From the NCBI RefSeq assembly GCF_000981805.1, contig NZ_CP011132.1:3286001-3350000 (forward strand): a DNA stretch of 64,000 nucleotides, in the 5' to 3' direction. A program made the position numbers and the translations under genes. Source of the stretch: Citrobacter amalonaticus Y19. Its GTDB lineage: Bacteria; Pseudomonadota; Gammaproteobacteria; Enterobacterales; Enterobacteriaceae. The notes under the pieces were generated by a model. It was not told where the DNA came from, made no database searches, and saw only the letters and a list, made by a program, of their open reading frames with translations. Shown here one piece after another: positions 8,169 through 17,549 of the stretch (its first letter is position 1; every line of letters begins with the position of its first letter).

Positions 8169-9458
8169 ATGGAAACCATTCAAACCAGCACGATTGCTTC
8201 GACTGAAACACGAAGCGCATGGCGCAAGACTGATACCATGTGGATGCTGGGCCTTTATGGCACGGCTATCGGTGCGGGCGTATTGTTCCTGCCAATCAAC
8301 GCAGGTGTCGGCGGGATGATCCCGCTGATCATCATGGCAATTATCGCCTTCCCGATGACCTTTTTCGCCCACCGTGGTCTGACTCGCTTCGTGCTGTCCG
8401 GCAAAAACCCGGGCGAAGACATTACAGAAGTGGTTGAAGAGCACTTTGGCGTCGGTGCAGGTAAGTTGATTACCCTGCTCTACTTCTTCGCGATTTACCC
8501 GATCCTGTTGGTTTACAGCGTCGCGATTACCAACACCGTTGAAAGCTTCATGACCCACCAGTTGCAAATGACTGCGCCGCCGCGTGCGATTCTGTCGCTG
8601 ATTCTGATTGTCGGTATGATGACCATCGTCCGCTTCGGTGAGCAGATGATCGTGAAGGCGATGAGTATCCTGGTGTTCCCGTTTGTTGCGGCGCTGATGC
8701 TGCTGGCGGTGTACCTGATCCCTCAGTGGAGCGGTGCGGCGCTGGAAACCTTGTCCTTTGACACTGCCGCGTCAACCGGCAATGGCCTGTGGATGACGCT
8801 GTGGCTGGCAATTCCGGTGATGGTTTTCTCCTTCAACCACTCTCCGATCATCTCCTCTTTCGCCGTGGCGAAACGTGAAGAATACGGTCAGGGTGCGGAG
8901 AAGAAATGTTCCAAAATTCTGGCTTGCGCGCACATCATGATGGTGCTGACCGTTATGTTCTTCGTCTTCAGCTGCGTACTGAGCCTGACTCCGGCAGACC
9001 TGGCGGCGGCAAAAGCACAGAACATCTCAATTCTGTCTTACCTGGCGAACCACTTTAACGTCTCGTTCATCGAATGGATGGCGCCAATCATCGCCATTAT
9101 CGCTATCACTAAATCCTTCCTCGGCCACTACCTGGGCGCCCGTGAAGGCTTTAACGGTATGGTGATTAAGTCTCTGCGCGGCAAAGGCAAGTCCATCGAA
9201 ATCAACAAACTGAACAAAATCACTGCGCTGTTCATGCTGGTAACAACCTGGATTGTCGCCACCCTGAACCCGAGCATCCTCGGTATGATTGAAACCCTGG
9301 GCGGTCCAATCATCGCGATGATCCTGTTCCTGATGCCGATGTACGCTATCCAGAAAGTACCGGCAATGCGTAAATACAGCGGTCACATCAGCAACGTATT
9401 TGTTGTCGTGATGGGTCTGATTGCTATCTCCGCGATTTTCTACTCCCTGTTCAGCTAA
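8169..9458 (+). CDS. sdaC: Serine/proton symporter SdaC
   Basis: High-capacity inner-membrane L-serine:H+ symporter of the hydroxy/aromatic amino-acid permease family. Residues 1-429 from the ATG at 8169 (METIQTSTIASTETRS, with AGGAG a few bases upstream) match E. coli SdaC along the whole length. The open frame extends 22 codons further left without a ribosome site, so the internal ATG is chosen. About 11 hydrophobic segments are seen, and the GLYGTAIGAGVLFLPINAG first helix is typical. It is followed by sdaB, which degrades the imported serine. Confidence 0.96.
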   Translation: METIQTSTIASTETRSAWRKTDTMWMLGLYGTAIGAGVLFLPINAGVGGMIPLIIMAIIAFPMTFFAHRGLTRFVLSGKNPGEDITEVVEEHFGVGAGKLITLLYFFAIYPILLVYSVAITNTVESFMTHQLQMTAPPRAILSLILIVGMMTIVRFGEQMIVKAMSILVFPFVAALMLLAVYLIPQWSGAALETLSFDTAASTGNGLWMTLWLAIPVMVFSFNHSPIISSFAVAKREEYGQGAEKKCSKILACAHIMMVLTVMFFVFSCVLSLTPADLAAAKAQNISILSYLANHFNVSFIEWMAPIIAIIAITKSFLGHYLGAREGFNGMVIKSLRGKGKSIEINKLNKITALFMLVTTWIVATLNPSILGMIETLGGPIIAMILFLMPMYAIQKVPAMRKYSGHISNVFVVVMGLIAISAIFYSLFS

Positions 9459-9465
9459 GTTGTTT

Positions 9466-9487
9466 AGCGCCGCTTTCGGGCGGCGCT
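9466..9487 (+). terminator. GC-rich hairpin between sdaC and sdaB
   Basis: AGCGCCGC pairs with GCGGCGCT around a 6-nt loop, 7 bp after the sdaC stop and 31 bp before the sdaB start. The following TCCTCCC is not a strong T run, so it may attenuate or protect the sdaC message rather than terminate fully. Confidence 0.6.
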
Positions 9488-9518
9488 TCCTCCCTGATAT
9501 AACCGCAATGGATGCCCT

Positions 9519-10886
9519 ATGATTAGCGTATTCGATATTTTCAAAATCGGCATTGGCCCTTCCAGTTCACATACCGTTGGACCAATGAAAGCCGGCAAAC
9601 AATTCACGGATGATCTGATTGCCCGCAATATTCTGACGGATGTCACCCGCGTCGTGGTGGATGTGTATGGCTCCCTGTCGCTGACGGGTAAAGGCCACCA
9701 CACTGATATCGCGATTATCATGGGTCTGGCGGGAAATCTGCCGGATACCGTCGACATCGACGCCATCCCGAGTTTTATCCAGGATGTGAACACCCACGGG
9801 CGGCTGCTGCTGGCGAATGGTCAGCATGAGGTCGAATTCCCGGTTGATAAGTGCATGAATTTCCATGCCGATAACCTGTCTCTGCATGAGAACGGGATGC
9901 GCATTACCGCGCTGGCGGACGATAACGTCCTCTACAGCCAGACTTACTACTCCATCGGCGGTGGTTTCATCGTTGATGAAGAACATTTCGGTTTAACGAA
10001 CAGTTCGCCGGTCAACGTGCCGTATCCGTACAAATCGGCTGCCGATCTGCAAAAACACTGCCAGGAAACCGGGCTTTCCCTTTCCGGCCTGATGATGCAA
10101 AACGAACTGGCATTGCACAGCAAAGAAGAGCTGGAACAGCACTTTGCTAACGTCTGGGAGGTGATGCGCGGCGGCATTGAGCGCGGCATTACCACCGAGG
10201 GCGTGCTGCCAGGAAAACTGCGAGTACCGCGTCGTGCGGCGGCGCTGCGTCGTATGCTGGTGAGCAGCGACAAAACCACCACCGATCCGATGGCGGTGGT
10301 TGACTGGATCAACATGTTCGCGCTGGCGGTGAACGAAGAGAACGCCGCTGGCGGACGCGTGGTCACCGCGCCAACGAACGGCGCCTGCGGTATCGTGCCG
10401 GCAGTCCTCGCCTACTACGACAAATTCATCCGCGAAGTGAACGCTAACTCGCTGGCGCGCTATATGCTGGTCGCCAGCGCAATTGGCTCACTGTACAAGA
10501 TGAATGCCTCTATTTCCGGTGCGGAAGTGGGTTGTCAGGGCGAAGTCGGCGTGGCCTGCTCGATGGCGGCGGCCGGACTGGCAGAACTGCTGGGCGGCAG
10601 TCCGACGCAGGTGTGTATTGCGGCGGAAATCGGCATGGAACATAACCTCGGTCTGACCTGCGATCCGGTTGCGGGACAGGTTCAGGTACCGTGCATCGAG
10701 CGTAACGCGATTGCTTCCGTTAAAGCGGTCAACGCGGCTCGTATGGCGCTGCGTCGTACCAGCGAACCGCGCGTCTGCCTCGATAAAGTCATCGAAACCA
10801 TGTACGAAACCGGTAAAGACATGAACGCCAAGTATCGCGAAACCTCTCGCGGCGGCCTGGCCATGAAGATTGTCACCTGCGATTAA
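9519..10886 (+). CDS. sdaB: L-serine dehydratase 2 SdaB
   Basis: Iron-sulfur L-serine deaminase, converting serine to pyruvate and ammonia. The 455 residues carry the N-terminal beta-domain with GIGPSSSHTVGPMKAG near residues 11-26 and the C-terminal catalytic domain with conserved cysteines in TNGACGIV, LTCDPVAGQ and VPCIERN that bind the 4Fe-4S cluster. The length equals E. coli SdaB. It is second in the sdaCB unit, so import and degradation are coupled. Confidence 0.95.
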   Translation: MISVFDIFKIGIGPSSSHTVGPMKAGKQFTDDLIARNILTDVTRVVVDVYGSLSLTGKGHHTDIAIIMGLAGNLPDTVDIDAIPSFIQDVNTHGRLLLANGQHEVEFPVDKCMNFHADNLSLHENGMRITALADDNVLYSQTYYSIGGGFIVDEEHFGLTNSSPVNVPYPYKSAADLQKHCQETGLSLSGLMMQNELALHSKEELEQHFANVWEVMRGGIERGITTEGVLPGKLRVPRRAAALRRMLVSSDKTTTDPMAVVDWINMFALAVNEENAAGGRVVTAPTNGACGIVPAVLAYYDKFIREVNANSLARYMLVASAIGSLYKMNASISGAEVGCQGEVGVACSMAAAGLAELLGGSPTQVCIAAEIGMEHNLGLTCDPVAGQVQVPCIERNAIASVKAVNAARMALRRTSEPRVCLDKVIETMYETGKDMNAKYRETSRGGLAMKIVTCD

Positions 10887-10897
10887 TCGTGCACACA

Positions 10898-10930
10898 GAG
10901 GCCTCATTTTGCGAGGCCTCTTCTTGTTTT
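10898..10930 (+). terminator. Terminator after sdaB
   Basis: GAGGCCTC (10898-10905) pairs with its copy GAGGCCTC (10913-10920); a T-rich tail TTCTTGTTTT follows. Confidence 0.8.
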
Positions 10931-10998
10931 GGCCTCCCGCAATAGCCTGCTTCTGTCCTGAATGTTACCCTATACGCTGACTGGTAAGGGAGAACACC

Positions 10999-11754
10999 GT
11001 GGCTGTCCATCTGCTCATCGTCGACGCGCTCAATTTAATTCGCCGGATCCACGCCGTTCAGGGTTCGCCCTGCGCGCAGACCTGCCTGCATGCGCTTGAT
11101 CAGCTGATTGTCCACAGCCAGCCCACTCACGCCGTGGCGGTGTTTGATGATGAAGCGCGGAGCAGTGGCTGGCGCCATCAGCGCCTTGCGGACTACAAAG
11201 CCGGTCGTCCCCCCATGCCTGACGAACTGCACAATGAGATGCCCGCCCTGCGTGACGCCTTCGAACAGCGAGGCGTCGCGTGTTGGGTGTCGAGCGGCAA
11301 TGAAGCTGATGACCTGGCGGCAACGCTGGCGGTCAAAGTCACGCAAGCGGGCCATCAGGCCACCATCGTGTCGACTGACAAAGGCTATTGCCAGTTGCTC
11401 TCCCCAACCTTACGCATTCGTGATTACTTTCAGAAACGCTGGCTGGATGCGCCGTTCATTGAAAAAGAGTTTGGCGTTCAACCGCAACAATTGCCGGATT
11501 ACTGGGGACTGGCGGGGATCAGCAGTTCAAAAGTGCCAGGCGTCGCTGGCATTGGCCCGAAAAGTGCCACCCAACTGTTGGTGCAGTTTCAGACGCTGGA
11601 AGGTCTCTACGCGCATCTGGATGAGGTGCCGGAAAAATGGCGCAAGAAACTGGAAGCTCACCAGGAGATGGCCTTCTTATGCCGTGATATTGCGCGTTTG
11701 CAAACCGATTTGCATCTTGACGGTAACCTGCAACAGTTGCGCCTGGCGCGGTAG
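10999..11754 (+). CDS. xni: Flap endonuclease Xni (ExoIX)
   Basis: Structure-specific 5' flap endonuclease related to the 5'-nuclease domain of DNA polymerase I. The 251 residues start with GTG at 10999 after AAGGGAG, matching E. coli Xni. The aspartates of the PIN-like active site are seen in LIVDALN and NEADDLAATLA, and the helix-hairpin-helix GVAGIGPKSATQLL lies near residues 180-195. In E. coli the next gene rightwards is fucO; here it is fucA. Confidence 0.94.
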   Translation: MAVHLLIVDALNLIRRIHAVQGSPCAQTCLHALDQLIVHSQPTHAVAVFDDEARSSGWRHQRLADYKAGRPPMPDELHNEMPALRDAFEQRGVACWVSSGNEADDLAATLAVKVTQAGHQATIVSTDKGYCQLLSPTLRIRDYFQKRWLDAPFIEKEFGVQPQQLPDYWGLAGISSSKVPGVAGIGPKSATQLLVQFQTLEGLYAHLDEVPEKWRKKLEAHQEMAFLCRDIARLQTDLHLDGNLQQLRLAR

Positions 11755-11819
11755 TGCTGTGGGCCAGATGGCGCAAACCATCCGACCCAGCACACAAACC
11801 GCGACGGACTCCCCGCCGC

Positions 11820-12466
11820 TTATTCTTCAATACGTAATCCGTAGGTTTTAAACTTTTCGAGCACCACGGCGATCTCTTCATCGGATAACACCGGCACCGG
11901 ATCCACCACCGCCAGCGTCTTCATATAGAGTTGCGCCAGCACTTCCACTTCGTGCGCCAGCCACAGCGCCTTTTGCAGATTCTCCTCACAGGCAATTAAA
12001 CCGTGATGTTGCAGCAGTGTGGCTTTGCGATTTTTCAGTGCCACGACGACGTGTTCAGAGAGTTCGCGAGTGCCGAAAGTAGCGTAAGGCGCACAGGGAA
12101 TAGAATTTCCCCCGCCGCGGCAATCATATAATGGATTGCCGGGATCGGCCGGTTGAGAATAGACACCGCAGTACAGTGAATGGCATGGTTATGCACAACC
12201 GCATTCGCCTGCGGGCGAGTCTGATACGCCGCCAGATGAAAACGCCATTCGCTGGACGGTAATTTCCCCTCTTCGTATTTGCCGTCGTTATCCACGTAGA
12301 CAATCATCTGTTCGGTCATTCGCTCATAGGGAATACCGCTCGGGGTAATCAGCATACCGTCCTGATAACGCGCGCTCACATTTCCCGCCGTCCCCTGGTT
12401 TAAACCCAGGCGCGTCATTTCAAGACAGGTTTCGATAATTTCTCGAGATAAACGAGTTCTTTCCAT
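11820..12466 (-). pseudogene. fucA: L-fuculose-1-phosphate aldolase FucA, frameshifted
   Basis: FucA is a zinc class II aldolase that splits fuculose 1-phosphate into dihydroxyacetone phosphate and L-lactaldehyde. Both halves match E. coli FucA (215 aa) but lie in different frames. From the ATG at 12466 the frame is intact to IHYMIAAAG (residue 119), then shifts at the C5 run 12109-12113 (five G on the coding strand where six restore GGNSIPCAPYATFG). The total of 647 nt is exactly one base short of 216 codons. Glu73, His92 and His94 are kept, but the zinc ligand His155 falls after the shift; the shifted product ends at 12035 after an unrelated tail. It could be a true pseudogene, slippage-dependent expression or a sequencing error. 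Everything downstream of the shift is otherwise well conserved, which argues for a recent event or an error. Confidence 0.9.
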
Positions 12467-12523
12467 CTCAGTTCTCCGGGGTAATCGGTTCAATGACTGA
12501 TAACGCTCTTTTTGTCGCGTATA

Positions 12524-13522
12524 TTATTTTTGTCTTAAGCGCTTAATTAATTTCATTTCCACTTTTACCGTCTCATGGACGGGACGATCTTCAATGGCGT
12601 TGAGCATCATCGCGAAGGCTTTTTCCGCCCAGGCATTCTCATCCTGCTGCATTGACCACACGTTATTAGACAGAAATCCCAGCATGGGATGTTCATCGAA
12701 CGTGCCGATATTGATCTCGGACGGGATAACGCCAAAACGGTCGCGGATAGCTCTTACCGCCCCTTCCAGCACCGGTAACGACGAGGCGATAAATGCCTGC
12801 GGGCATCCCACGTCGTCGATCAGCGTCTGCATAATCTGGTATCCCCCTTCCGGGGTGTTTACCGGTCCTTCACGCACCCAGTCGCGGTGATGAATCCCTT
12901 TTTTACTGAGCGCATTCAGGTAGCCCGACAGACGGTCGCTGATACTGGGCAAACCAGCATCGCCAACCAGAAACCAGACTGGCAGCTTTTCTGCATCCAG
13001 TAAATTTTGGGTTAATTGCTCGCCGCCAGACATATTGTGACTTTCCACCAACGCGTTATCCGTATATTTAAAATCACGGTCCAGCAATACCATCGGTTTT
13101 CTTACCTGACGTAAATGATGCTGCTGGTTTTCTAACGTTGACGGGACAATAAACAGGCCATCAACATTACGGGCAATTAACGCTTTGGTTATTTTGTTTT
13201 CGTAATCGACATCATCATAGGTACAGCTAATCATCAGTTGGTAACCAGAGCGGCGACAACGCTGTTCCAGCTTCTCCGCCAGCGTGGCAAAGAAGACGTT
13301 AGAAATATTGGGTACGATAAGACCTAGCGTATCGGTTTTATTCAGCTTCAGACTGCGGGCGGAATGGTTAATCACATAACCATATCGCTCAACATATTCA
13401 TTAATACGCGTTTGCGTTTTGAGGCTGATTCGATACTGTTCAGCTTTTCCATTTAGCACCAGTCTCACGGTTGTCACCGATAAATTCAGGTCGCTGGCTA
13501 TCTGTTCTACTGTTTTAGCCAT
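12524..13522 (-). CDS. LacI-family regulator, Cra/FruR-like, of the fucose ABC operon
   Basis: Predicted transcriptional repressor of about 332 residues from the ATG at 13522 (MAKTVEQIASDLNLSVTTVR); the frame is open 8 codons further but this start has a purine-rich site upstream and begins at the helix-turn-helix. N-terminal HTH at about 3-25 followed by the NGKAEQYRIS hinge segment, which resembles NGKAKQYRVS of Cra. The periplasmic-binding-type effector domain starts near residue 60 (TLGLIVPNISNVFF). It lies between the binding-protein gene and fucA in a leftward unit. The likely targets are the twin palindromes at 17310 and 17550. The effector is unknown; an intermediate of the fuc pathway or the transported sugar is plausible. 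Confidence 0.85.
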   Translation of the reverse strand: MAKTVEQIASDLNLSVTTVRLVLNGKAEQYRISLKTQTRINEYVERYGYVINHSARSLKLNKTDTLGLIVPNISNVFFATLAEKLEQRCRRSGYQLMISCTYDDVDYENKITKALIARNVDGLFIVPSTLENQQHHLRQVRKPMVLLDRDFKYTDNALVESHNMSGGEQLTQNLLDAEKLPVWFLVGDAGLPSISDRLSGYLNALSKKGIHHRDWVREGPVNTPEGGYQIMQTLIDDVGCPQAFIASSLPVLEGAVRAIRDRFGVIPSEINIGTFDEHPMLGFLSNNVWSMQQDENAWAEKAFAMMLNAIEDRPVHETVKVEMKLIKRLRQK

Positions 13523-13664
13523 ATATGTGCCCCAGTCACCGTCCACGCGTCAATTGACAATCATAAAAGCATTTTACACTTTTGTCTTACCGCATCAGTC
13601 GGTTAAGCGCACGCTGTTGATCTCACCAGGTAAGCGGGGGCGCAGACGTCGCCCCCCTGCCTGT

Positions 13665-14615
13665 TTATTTCTTGCCGAAAGGATGTAACAGCTTGTCAAT
13701 TTCCGGCGTATTGATGTTTTGGGCGCTCACGAATTTCACCGGGATATCGATCTCTTTCGCGACCGTTTGCCCTGACAGCGCCGCATTCAGGGTTTTGATC
13801 CCCTGATAACCAATCTGATAAGCGTCCTGGACGACAAAGCCCTGGATAACGCCGGTGTTGAGGAAGTTAATAATGGCTTCGGTGCTGTCGAAACCAATGA
13901 CTTTCACCTTCCCTTTCAGATTCTGGCTGTCGATAGCGTTAGCGACGCCCAGCGTTGAGCCTTCATTGGTGCCATAGATCCCGGCCAGATCGGGGTTGGC
14001 CTGAATCATGTCAATGGTCTTATCCATTGCTTTTTGCGGATCGCCATCACTGTACTGCACGGGCAGCACCTTGATATCCGGATACTTTTCCTTCATGCGG
14101 GCAATAAACCCTTCCGAGCGCTCTATCGCCGATGACGTCCCGGCGACGTGCGCGATAATGCCGACTTTACCTTTGTTATTCACCTGCGCCGCCAGCGCAT
14201 CCGCCGCTTCAGCGCCCGCTTTACGGTTATTGGTCGCCACGAAGCTGACTGGAATATCGGAGTTCACGCCAGAGTCAAAGGTGACAACCTTAATGCCACG
14301 CGAATTTGCCGTTTCCACCAGCGGGGCAAGCGCATTCGCATCCAGCGCGGCCAGCAGCAGGCCGTTCGGTTTTTGCGCCATAGCGTTTTCAACCAACTGA
14401 ATTTGTTCCGCAATCTGGGTTTCGTCCGCAGGTCCGACATAGCTGGTTTTATCACCCAACTCTTTCGCCGCCGCTTCCGTCCCCATTTTCACGGTTTGCC
14501 AGAATTCATGCTGGAAACCTTTACTGATGACCGGAAGGTTCAAATCTTTCGCTAACGCGCTGGACGTGATGCACGCCAGCAGGGATAACGCGTAGACAAA
14601 ATGCCTGGTTTTCAT
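13665..14615 (-). CDS. Sugar ABC transporter, periplasmic binding protein (RbsB-like)
   Basis: Secreted type 1 periplasmic sugar-binding protein, 316 residues from the ATG at 14615 (CGGAG upstream). A Sec signal peptide is clear: KTRH charged start, hydrophobic core and cleavage likely after SALA, leaving KDLNLPVISKGFQHEFW. Typical ligand-site features follow, such as VTFDSGVN (about 105-112), GTNEGSTLGVANA and GFDSTEAI. The frame is open upstream but that part lacks a start. It is the third gene after the ATPase and permease of the same importer. Family members bind ribose, galactose, xylose or other pentoses and deoxysugars; here L-fucose or a related aldose is inferred from fucIKU opposite. 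Confidence 0.88.
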   Translation of the reverse strand: MKTRHFVYALSLLACITSSALAKDLNLPVISKGFQHEFWQTVKMGTEAAAKELGDKTSYVGPADETQIAEQIQLVENAMAQKPNGLLLAALDANALAPLVETANSRGIKVVTFDSGVNSDIPVSFVATNNRKAGAEAADALAAQVNNKGKVGIIAHVAGTSSAIERSEGFIARMKEKYPDIKVLPVQYSDGDPQKAMDKTIDMIQANPDLAGIYGTNEGSTLGVANAIDSQNLKGKVKVIGFDSTEAIINFLNTGVIQGFVVQDAYQIGYQGIKTLNAALSGQTVAKEIDIPVKFVSAQNINTPEIDKLLHPFGKK

Positions 14616-14688
14616 TGTTGTACTCCGTTGTAAGTGTGTCACCCTTAACGTCAGGGTCAGTGTTCCCCGTGACTGCCGGGAGCGTAAA

Positions 14689-15672
14689 TCAACGAATCTT
14701 TTTGCGTAACGTATCGAGGTAGACGGCGGCGACGACCACAACCCCCATCGCCACCATTTGCCAGAACTGGGAGACCCCCATCAGGTTCAGGCCGTTTTTC
14801 AACACGCTCATAATGAAGGCGCCAATGATGGTGCCGCCGATGGTGCCAATCCCGCCCATCAGGCTGGTGCCACCAATCACCACGGCGGCAATGGCTTCCA
14901 GTTCATAACCAACGCCGACCGTTGGCTGACCGGAGTTCAGGCGTGAGGCCAGAATTACCCCGGCAATGCCAGTCAACAGTCCGCAGAAGGCATAGACAAA
15001 GATTTTGACGCGCTGGACTTTGATCCCGGAAAGGTGCGCCGCCACTTCATTACTGCCTACGGCATAGACGTAGCGACCAATCACCGTCTTCTTGAGGATG
15101 TAACCAGCGACCAGGGCGACAATCACCAGATAGAACACCGGATACGGCAGCACATCGAATAAACGCCCCTGCGCCAGCAATTTAAAGGTGGGGTAATCGG
15201 CAAAATAGATGGCGCGACCGTCTGTCATCACCATGTTGATACCCCTGACGGACATCATCAGACCCAGCGTGGCGATGAACGGCGGAATCGTCATTTTGGT
15301 TACCAGCAAACCGTTCACGTAGCCGCACAATCCCCCGGCCAACACGCCAGCCAGGATGCAGACTGGCAGCGGCAATCCGAGTGTCGCGCAGATACCCACC
15401 GCGACGCCGGAAAACGCCACCACCGAGCCTAAGGAGAGGTCGATCCCTGCCGTAATAATCACAAACGTCACGCCAATGGCCATAATGCCGATAACCGACG
15501 TTTGCAGCGCAATCGTCATAATATTTTCGGTGTTAAAGAAAAACGGCGAGCTGACACTGAAGAAGACAACCAAAATAATTAAACTAAACAGCGGCGCAAG
15601 GCGCATTAAAAGTTCTTTATTAATTTTTATTTTCTTATTGTTGCTGTCTGAAGAGGTTACAGAGACGGTCAT
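14689..15672 (-). CDS. Sugar ABC transporter, permease (RbsC-like)
   Basis: Inner-membrane permease of 327 residues with about 8-10 hydrophobic segments, of the ribose/xylose/AI-2 type (BPD_transp_2). The family signature region VGSNEVAAHLSGIKVQRVKI and AAVVIGGTSLMGGIGTIGGTIIGA, where the ATPase contacts, lie near residues 200-285. The start is 3 bp after the ATPase stop, so the two are tightly coupled. One permease gene serves as a homodimer with the double ATPase. Substrate not readable from sequence. Confidence 0.88.
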   Translation of the reverse strand: MTVSVTSSDSNNKKIKINKELLMRLAPLFSLIILVVFFSVSSPFFFNTENIMTIALQTSVIGIMAIGVTFVIITAGIDLSLGSVVAFSGVAVGICATLGLPLPVCILAGVLAGGLCGYVNGLLVTKMTIPPFIATLGLMMSVRGINMVMTDGRAIYFADYPTFKLLAQGRLFDVLPYPVFYLVIVALVAGYILKKTVIGRYVYAVGSNEVAAHLSGIKVQRVKIFVYAFCGLLTGIAGVILASRLNSGQPTVGVGYELEAIAAVVIGGTSLMGGIGTIGGTIIGAFIMSVLKNGLNLMGVSQFWQMVAMGVVVVAAVYLDTLRKKIR

Positions 15673-15675
15673 GAT

Positions 15676-17175
15676 TTAATCCTCTAACGTCGCATATTGC
15701 ATGATTTTTTCTTGGGTGGCGTTATCAGCAGTTAATTCTCCGGTAATACGACCACTGCGCATGACTAAGATACGATCGCACATGCCCAGAACCTCCGGCA
15801 GTTCAGAGGAAATCATAATGATCGACTTCCCTTTCGCCACGAGACGATTCATTAATTCATAGATTTCCAGTTTTGCGCCGACATCAATTCCCCGCGTGGG
15901 TTCATCAAAAATAAGAATATCGGTATCTTTGCATACCCAGCGGGCAATAATAATTTTTTGCTGATTTCCTCCGCTCAAATTCAGGGCCGCCTGTTCAAGG
16001 TGTGGCGTTTTGATTCTGAGCGCCCTGACCTGTTCTTCGCTCGTTTGCTGGCAACGTTTCGAATCAACGTTACCAAAACGGTCGGCGTATTCAGGGTAAT
16101 TCCCCAACATGATATTGCGCTCAACGGACAAATTAAGCGCCAGCCCCTCTTTTTTGCGGTCTTCGGTTAAATAGCTAATGCCTTGCGCGATGGCGTCAGA
16201 AATACTCTTTATCACAATGGCCTTGCCGTTCAGCGTAATGGTTCCGCTGTCGATAGGATCGGCGCCAAAAATGGCCCGCGCCAGTTCCGTACGCCCGGCG
16301 CCCATCAGGCCGGCAAAGCCCAGGATCTCTCCCCGATTCAACGTAAAGTCGATGTTATTGAGAACGCCTTTGCGCGTAAGGCCGCGGACTTCCAGCACCG
16401 GTTCCTGATGCGCCCGCGCTTCGCGGCGAGGATAGATATTTCCCAGTTCGCGCCCGACCATCATCGCAATCAGGTCGCTTATCTTCACGTTTTCATAATC
16501 CACGGTATCGATGTACTGGCCGTCGCGCATAACCGTCGCGCGATCGGCAATCAGCGCCAGTTCTTCCAGACGATGCGAGATGTAGACAATCCCGGTCCCC
16601 TGCGCTTTAAGCAACCGGGTCACCTGGAATAAACTTTCTATTTCCGTTTCCGTCAGCGCCGCCGTAGGTTCATCCATAATCAGGATTTTGGCATTGACGG
16701 ATATCGCTTTCGCGATTTCCACCATCTGCTGTTGTGCCACCGTCAGGTCTGCCACCAGCGTTTCTGGCGAAATATTCAGGTTTAATTTCTGCAAAATCTC
16801 GCTTGCCGCCTGTCGCTGTTGTTTTTCATCCAGCCGCCAACGATTATTTTTACAAAACTCTCTGCCGATAAAGATATTTTCTTCCACGGTTAATTCCGGA
16901 AAGAGATTAAATTCCTGATGAATAATGGTGATCCCGGCATTCTGCGCGCTGAGTGGGTCGCTGAATGACACAGGACGATCCTCAAATATAATATCCCCTT
17001 CATCCGGTTGATAAACACCGGATAAAATTTTCATTAGTGTGGACTTTCCTGCACCATTTTCGCCTAATAGCGCATGCACTTCGCCTTTGCGAAGAGTAAA
17101 GTTCACATTACTCAACGCTAATACGCCGGGAAAGCGTTTGGTAATATGATTCATCTGTAAAAATGTTTCGGACAT
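15676..17175 (-). CDS. Sugar ABC transporter, duplicated ATPase (RbsA-like)
   Basis: Energises the importer; about 499 residues from the ATG at 17175 (GAGGAAA upstream; a TTG five codons earlier is less likely). Two fused ABC modules: the first has Walker A GENGAGKST near residue 40 and Walker B ILIMDEPTAAL; the second has the degenerate GLMGAGRTE in place of Walker A and LSGGNQQK signature plus LIFDEPTRGIDVG. This asymmetry is normal for RbsA/MglA/XylG-type proteins. It is the first gene of the leftward unit (ATPase, permease, binding protein, regulator, fucA) and is divergent from fucI. Confidence 0.9.
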   Translation of the reverse strand: MSETFLQMNHITKRFPGVLALSNVNFTLRKGEVHALLGENGAGKSTLMKILSGVYQPDEGDIIFEDRPVSFSDPLSAQNAGITIIHQEFNLFPELTVEENIFIGREFCKNNRWRLDEKQQRQAASEILQKLNLNISPETLVADLTVAQQQMVEIAKAISVNAKILIMDEPTAALTETEIESLFQVTRLLKAQGTGIVYISHRLEELALIADRATVMRDGQYIDTVDYENVKISDLIAMMVGRELGNIYPRREARAHQEPVLEVRGLTRKGVLNNIDFTLNRGEILGFAGLMGAGRTELARAIFGADPIDSGTITLNGKAIVIKSISDAIAQGISYLTEDRKKEGLALNLSVERNIMLGNYPEYADRFGNVDSKRCQQTSEEQVRALRIKTPHLEQAALNLSGGNQQKIIIARWVCKDTDILIFDEPTRGIDVGAKLEIYELMNRLVAKGKSIIMISSELPEVLGMCDRILVMRSGRITGELTADNATQEKIMQYATLED

Positions 17176-17309
17176 TGCTGCTTTCCTCAATAATCAGAAA
17201 CTGCAGGCAGTGAATCAGGCGAAGTGCATTCTCAGGGAGCGAGCGTCACCATGAATGTGAATACTTCCTGAAAACACGTATACGTCACGTCGATATGTTG
17301 CCAGATATT

Positions 17310-17325
17310 GCTAACTCGAGTTAGC
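17310..17325. promoter_or_regulatory. Palindromic operator, left copy
   Basis: GCTAACTCGAGTTAGC is a perfect 16-bp palindrome with a central CG, the layout of LacI-family operators. It lies 135 bp upstream of the ABC ATPase start. An identical copy is 240 bp away at 17550. The adjacent LacI-type gene is the inferred binder. Confidence 0.75.
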
Positions 17326-17489
17326 GATTTGCCCTTTAAAGCTATTTTAGCCACCAAAAATAGCCAAATCATTTGGGTTAAAATTGTGATGCCGGACAGA
17401 CATTTATTTCTAATTGTCTGATTTTAAATATTTTAATAAAGTTGACTGCCAATTAATTATTTGATGCAGATCGAATTTTAACCACTTCT

Positions 17490-17505
17490 CGTGAAGCCCC
17501 TCACA
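17490..17505 (+). promoter_or_regulatory. CRP-like site upstream of fucI
   Basis: CGTGAAGCCCCTCACA matches TGTGA-N6-TCACA in 9 of 10 positions. It lies between the two palindromes and about 155 bp before the fucI start, in line with the known CRP dependence of fuc genes in E. coli. Confidence 0.7.
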
Positions 17506-17549
17506 ATCCCATCAGAAAAAAGTTGTGTAAAAAACGCGCCAATATCTAA

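Noticed and set aside
17381..17400. Second CRP-like site TGTGATGCCGGACAGA
   Set aside because: Only one half-site matches; the other arm agrees in 2 of 5 positions.
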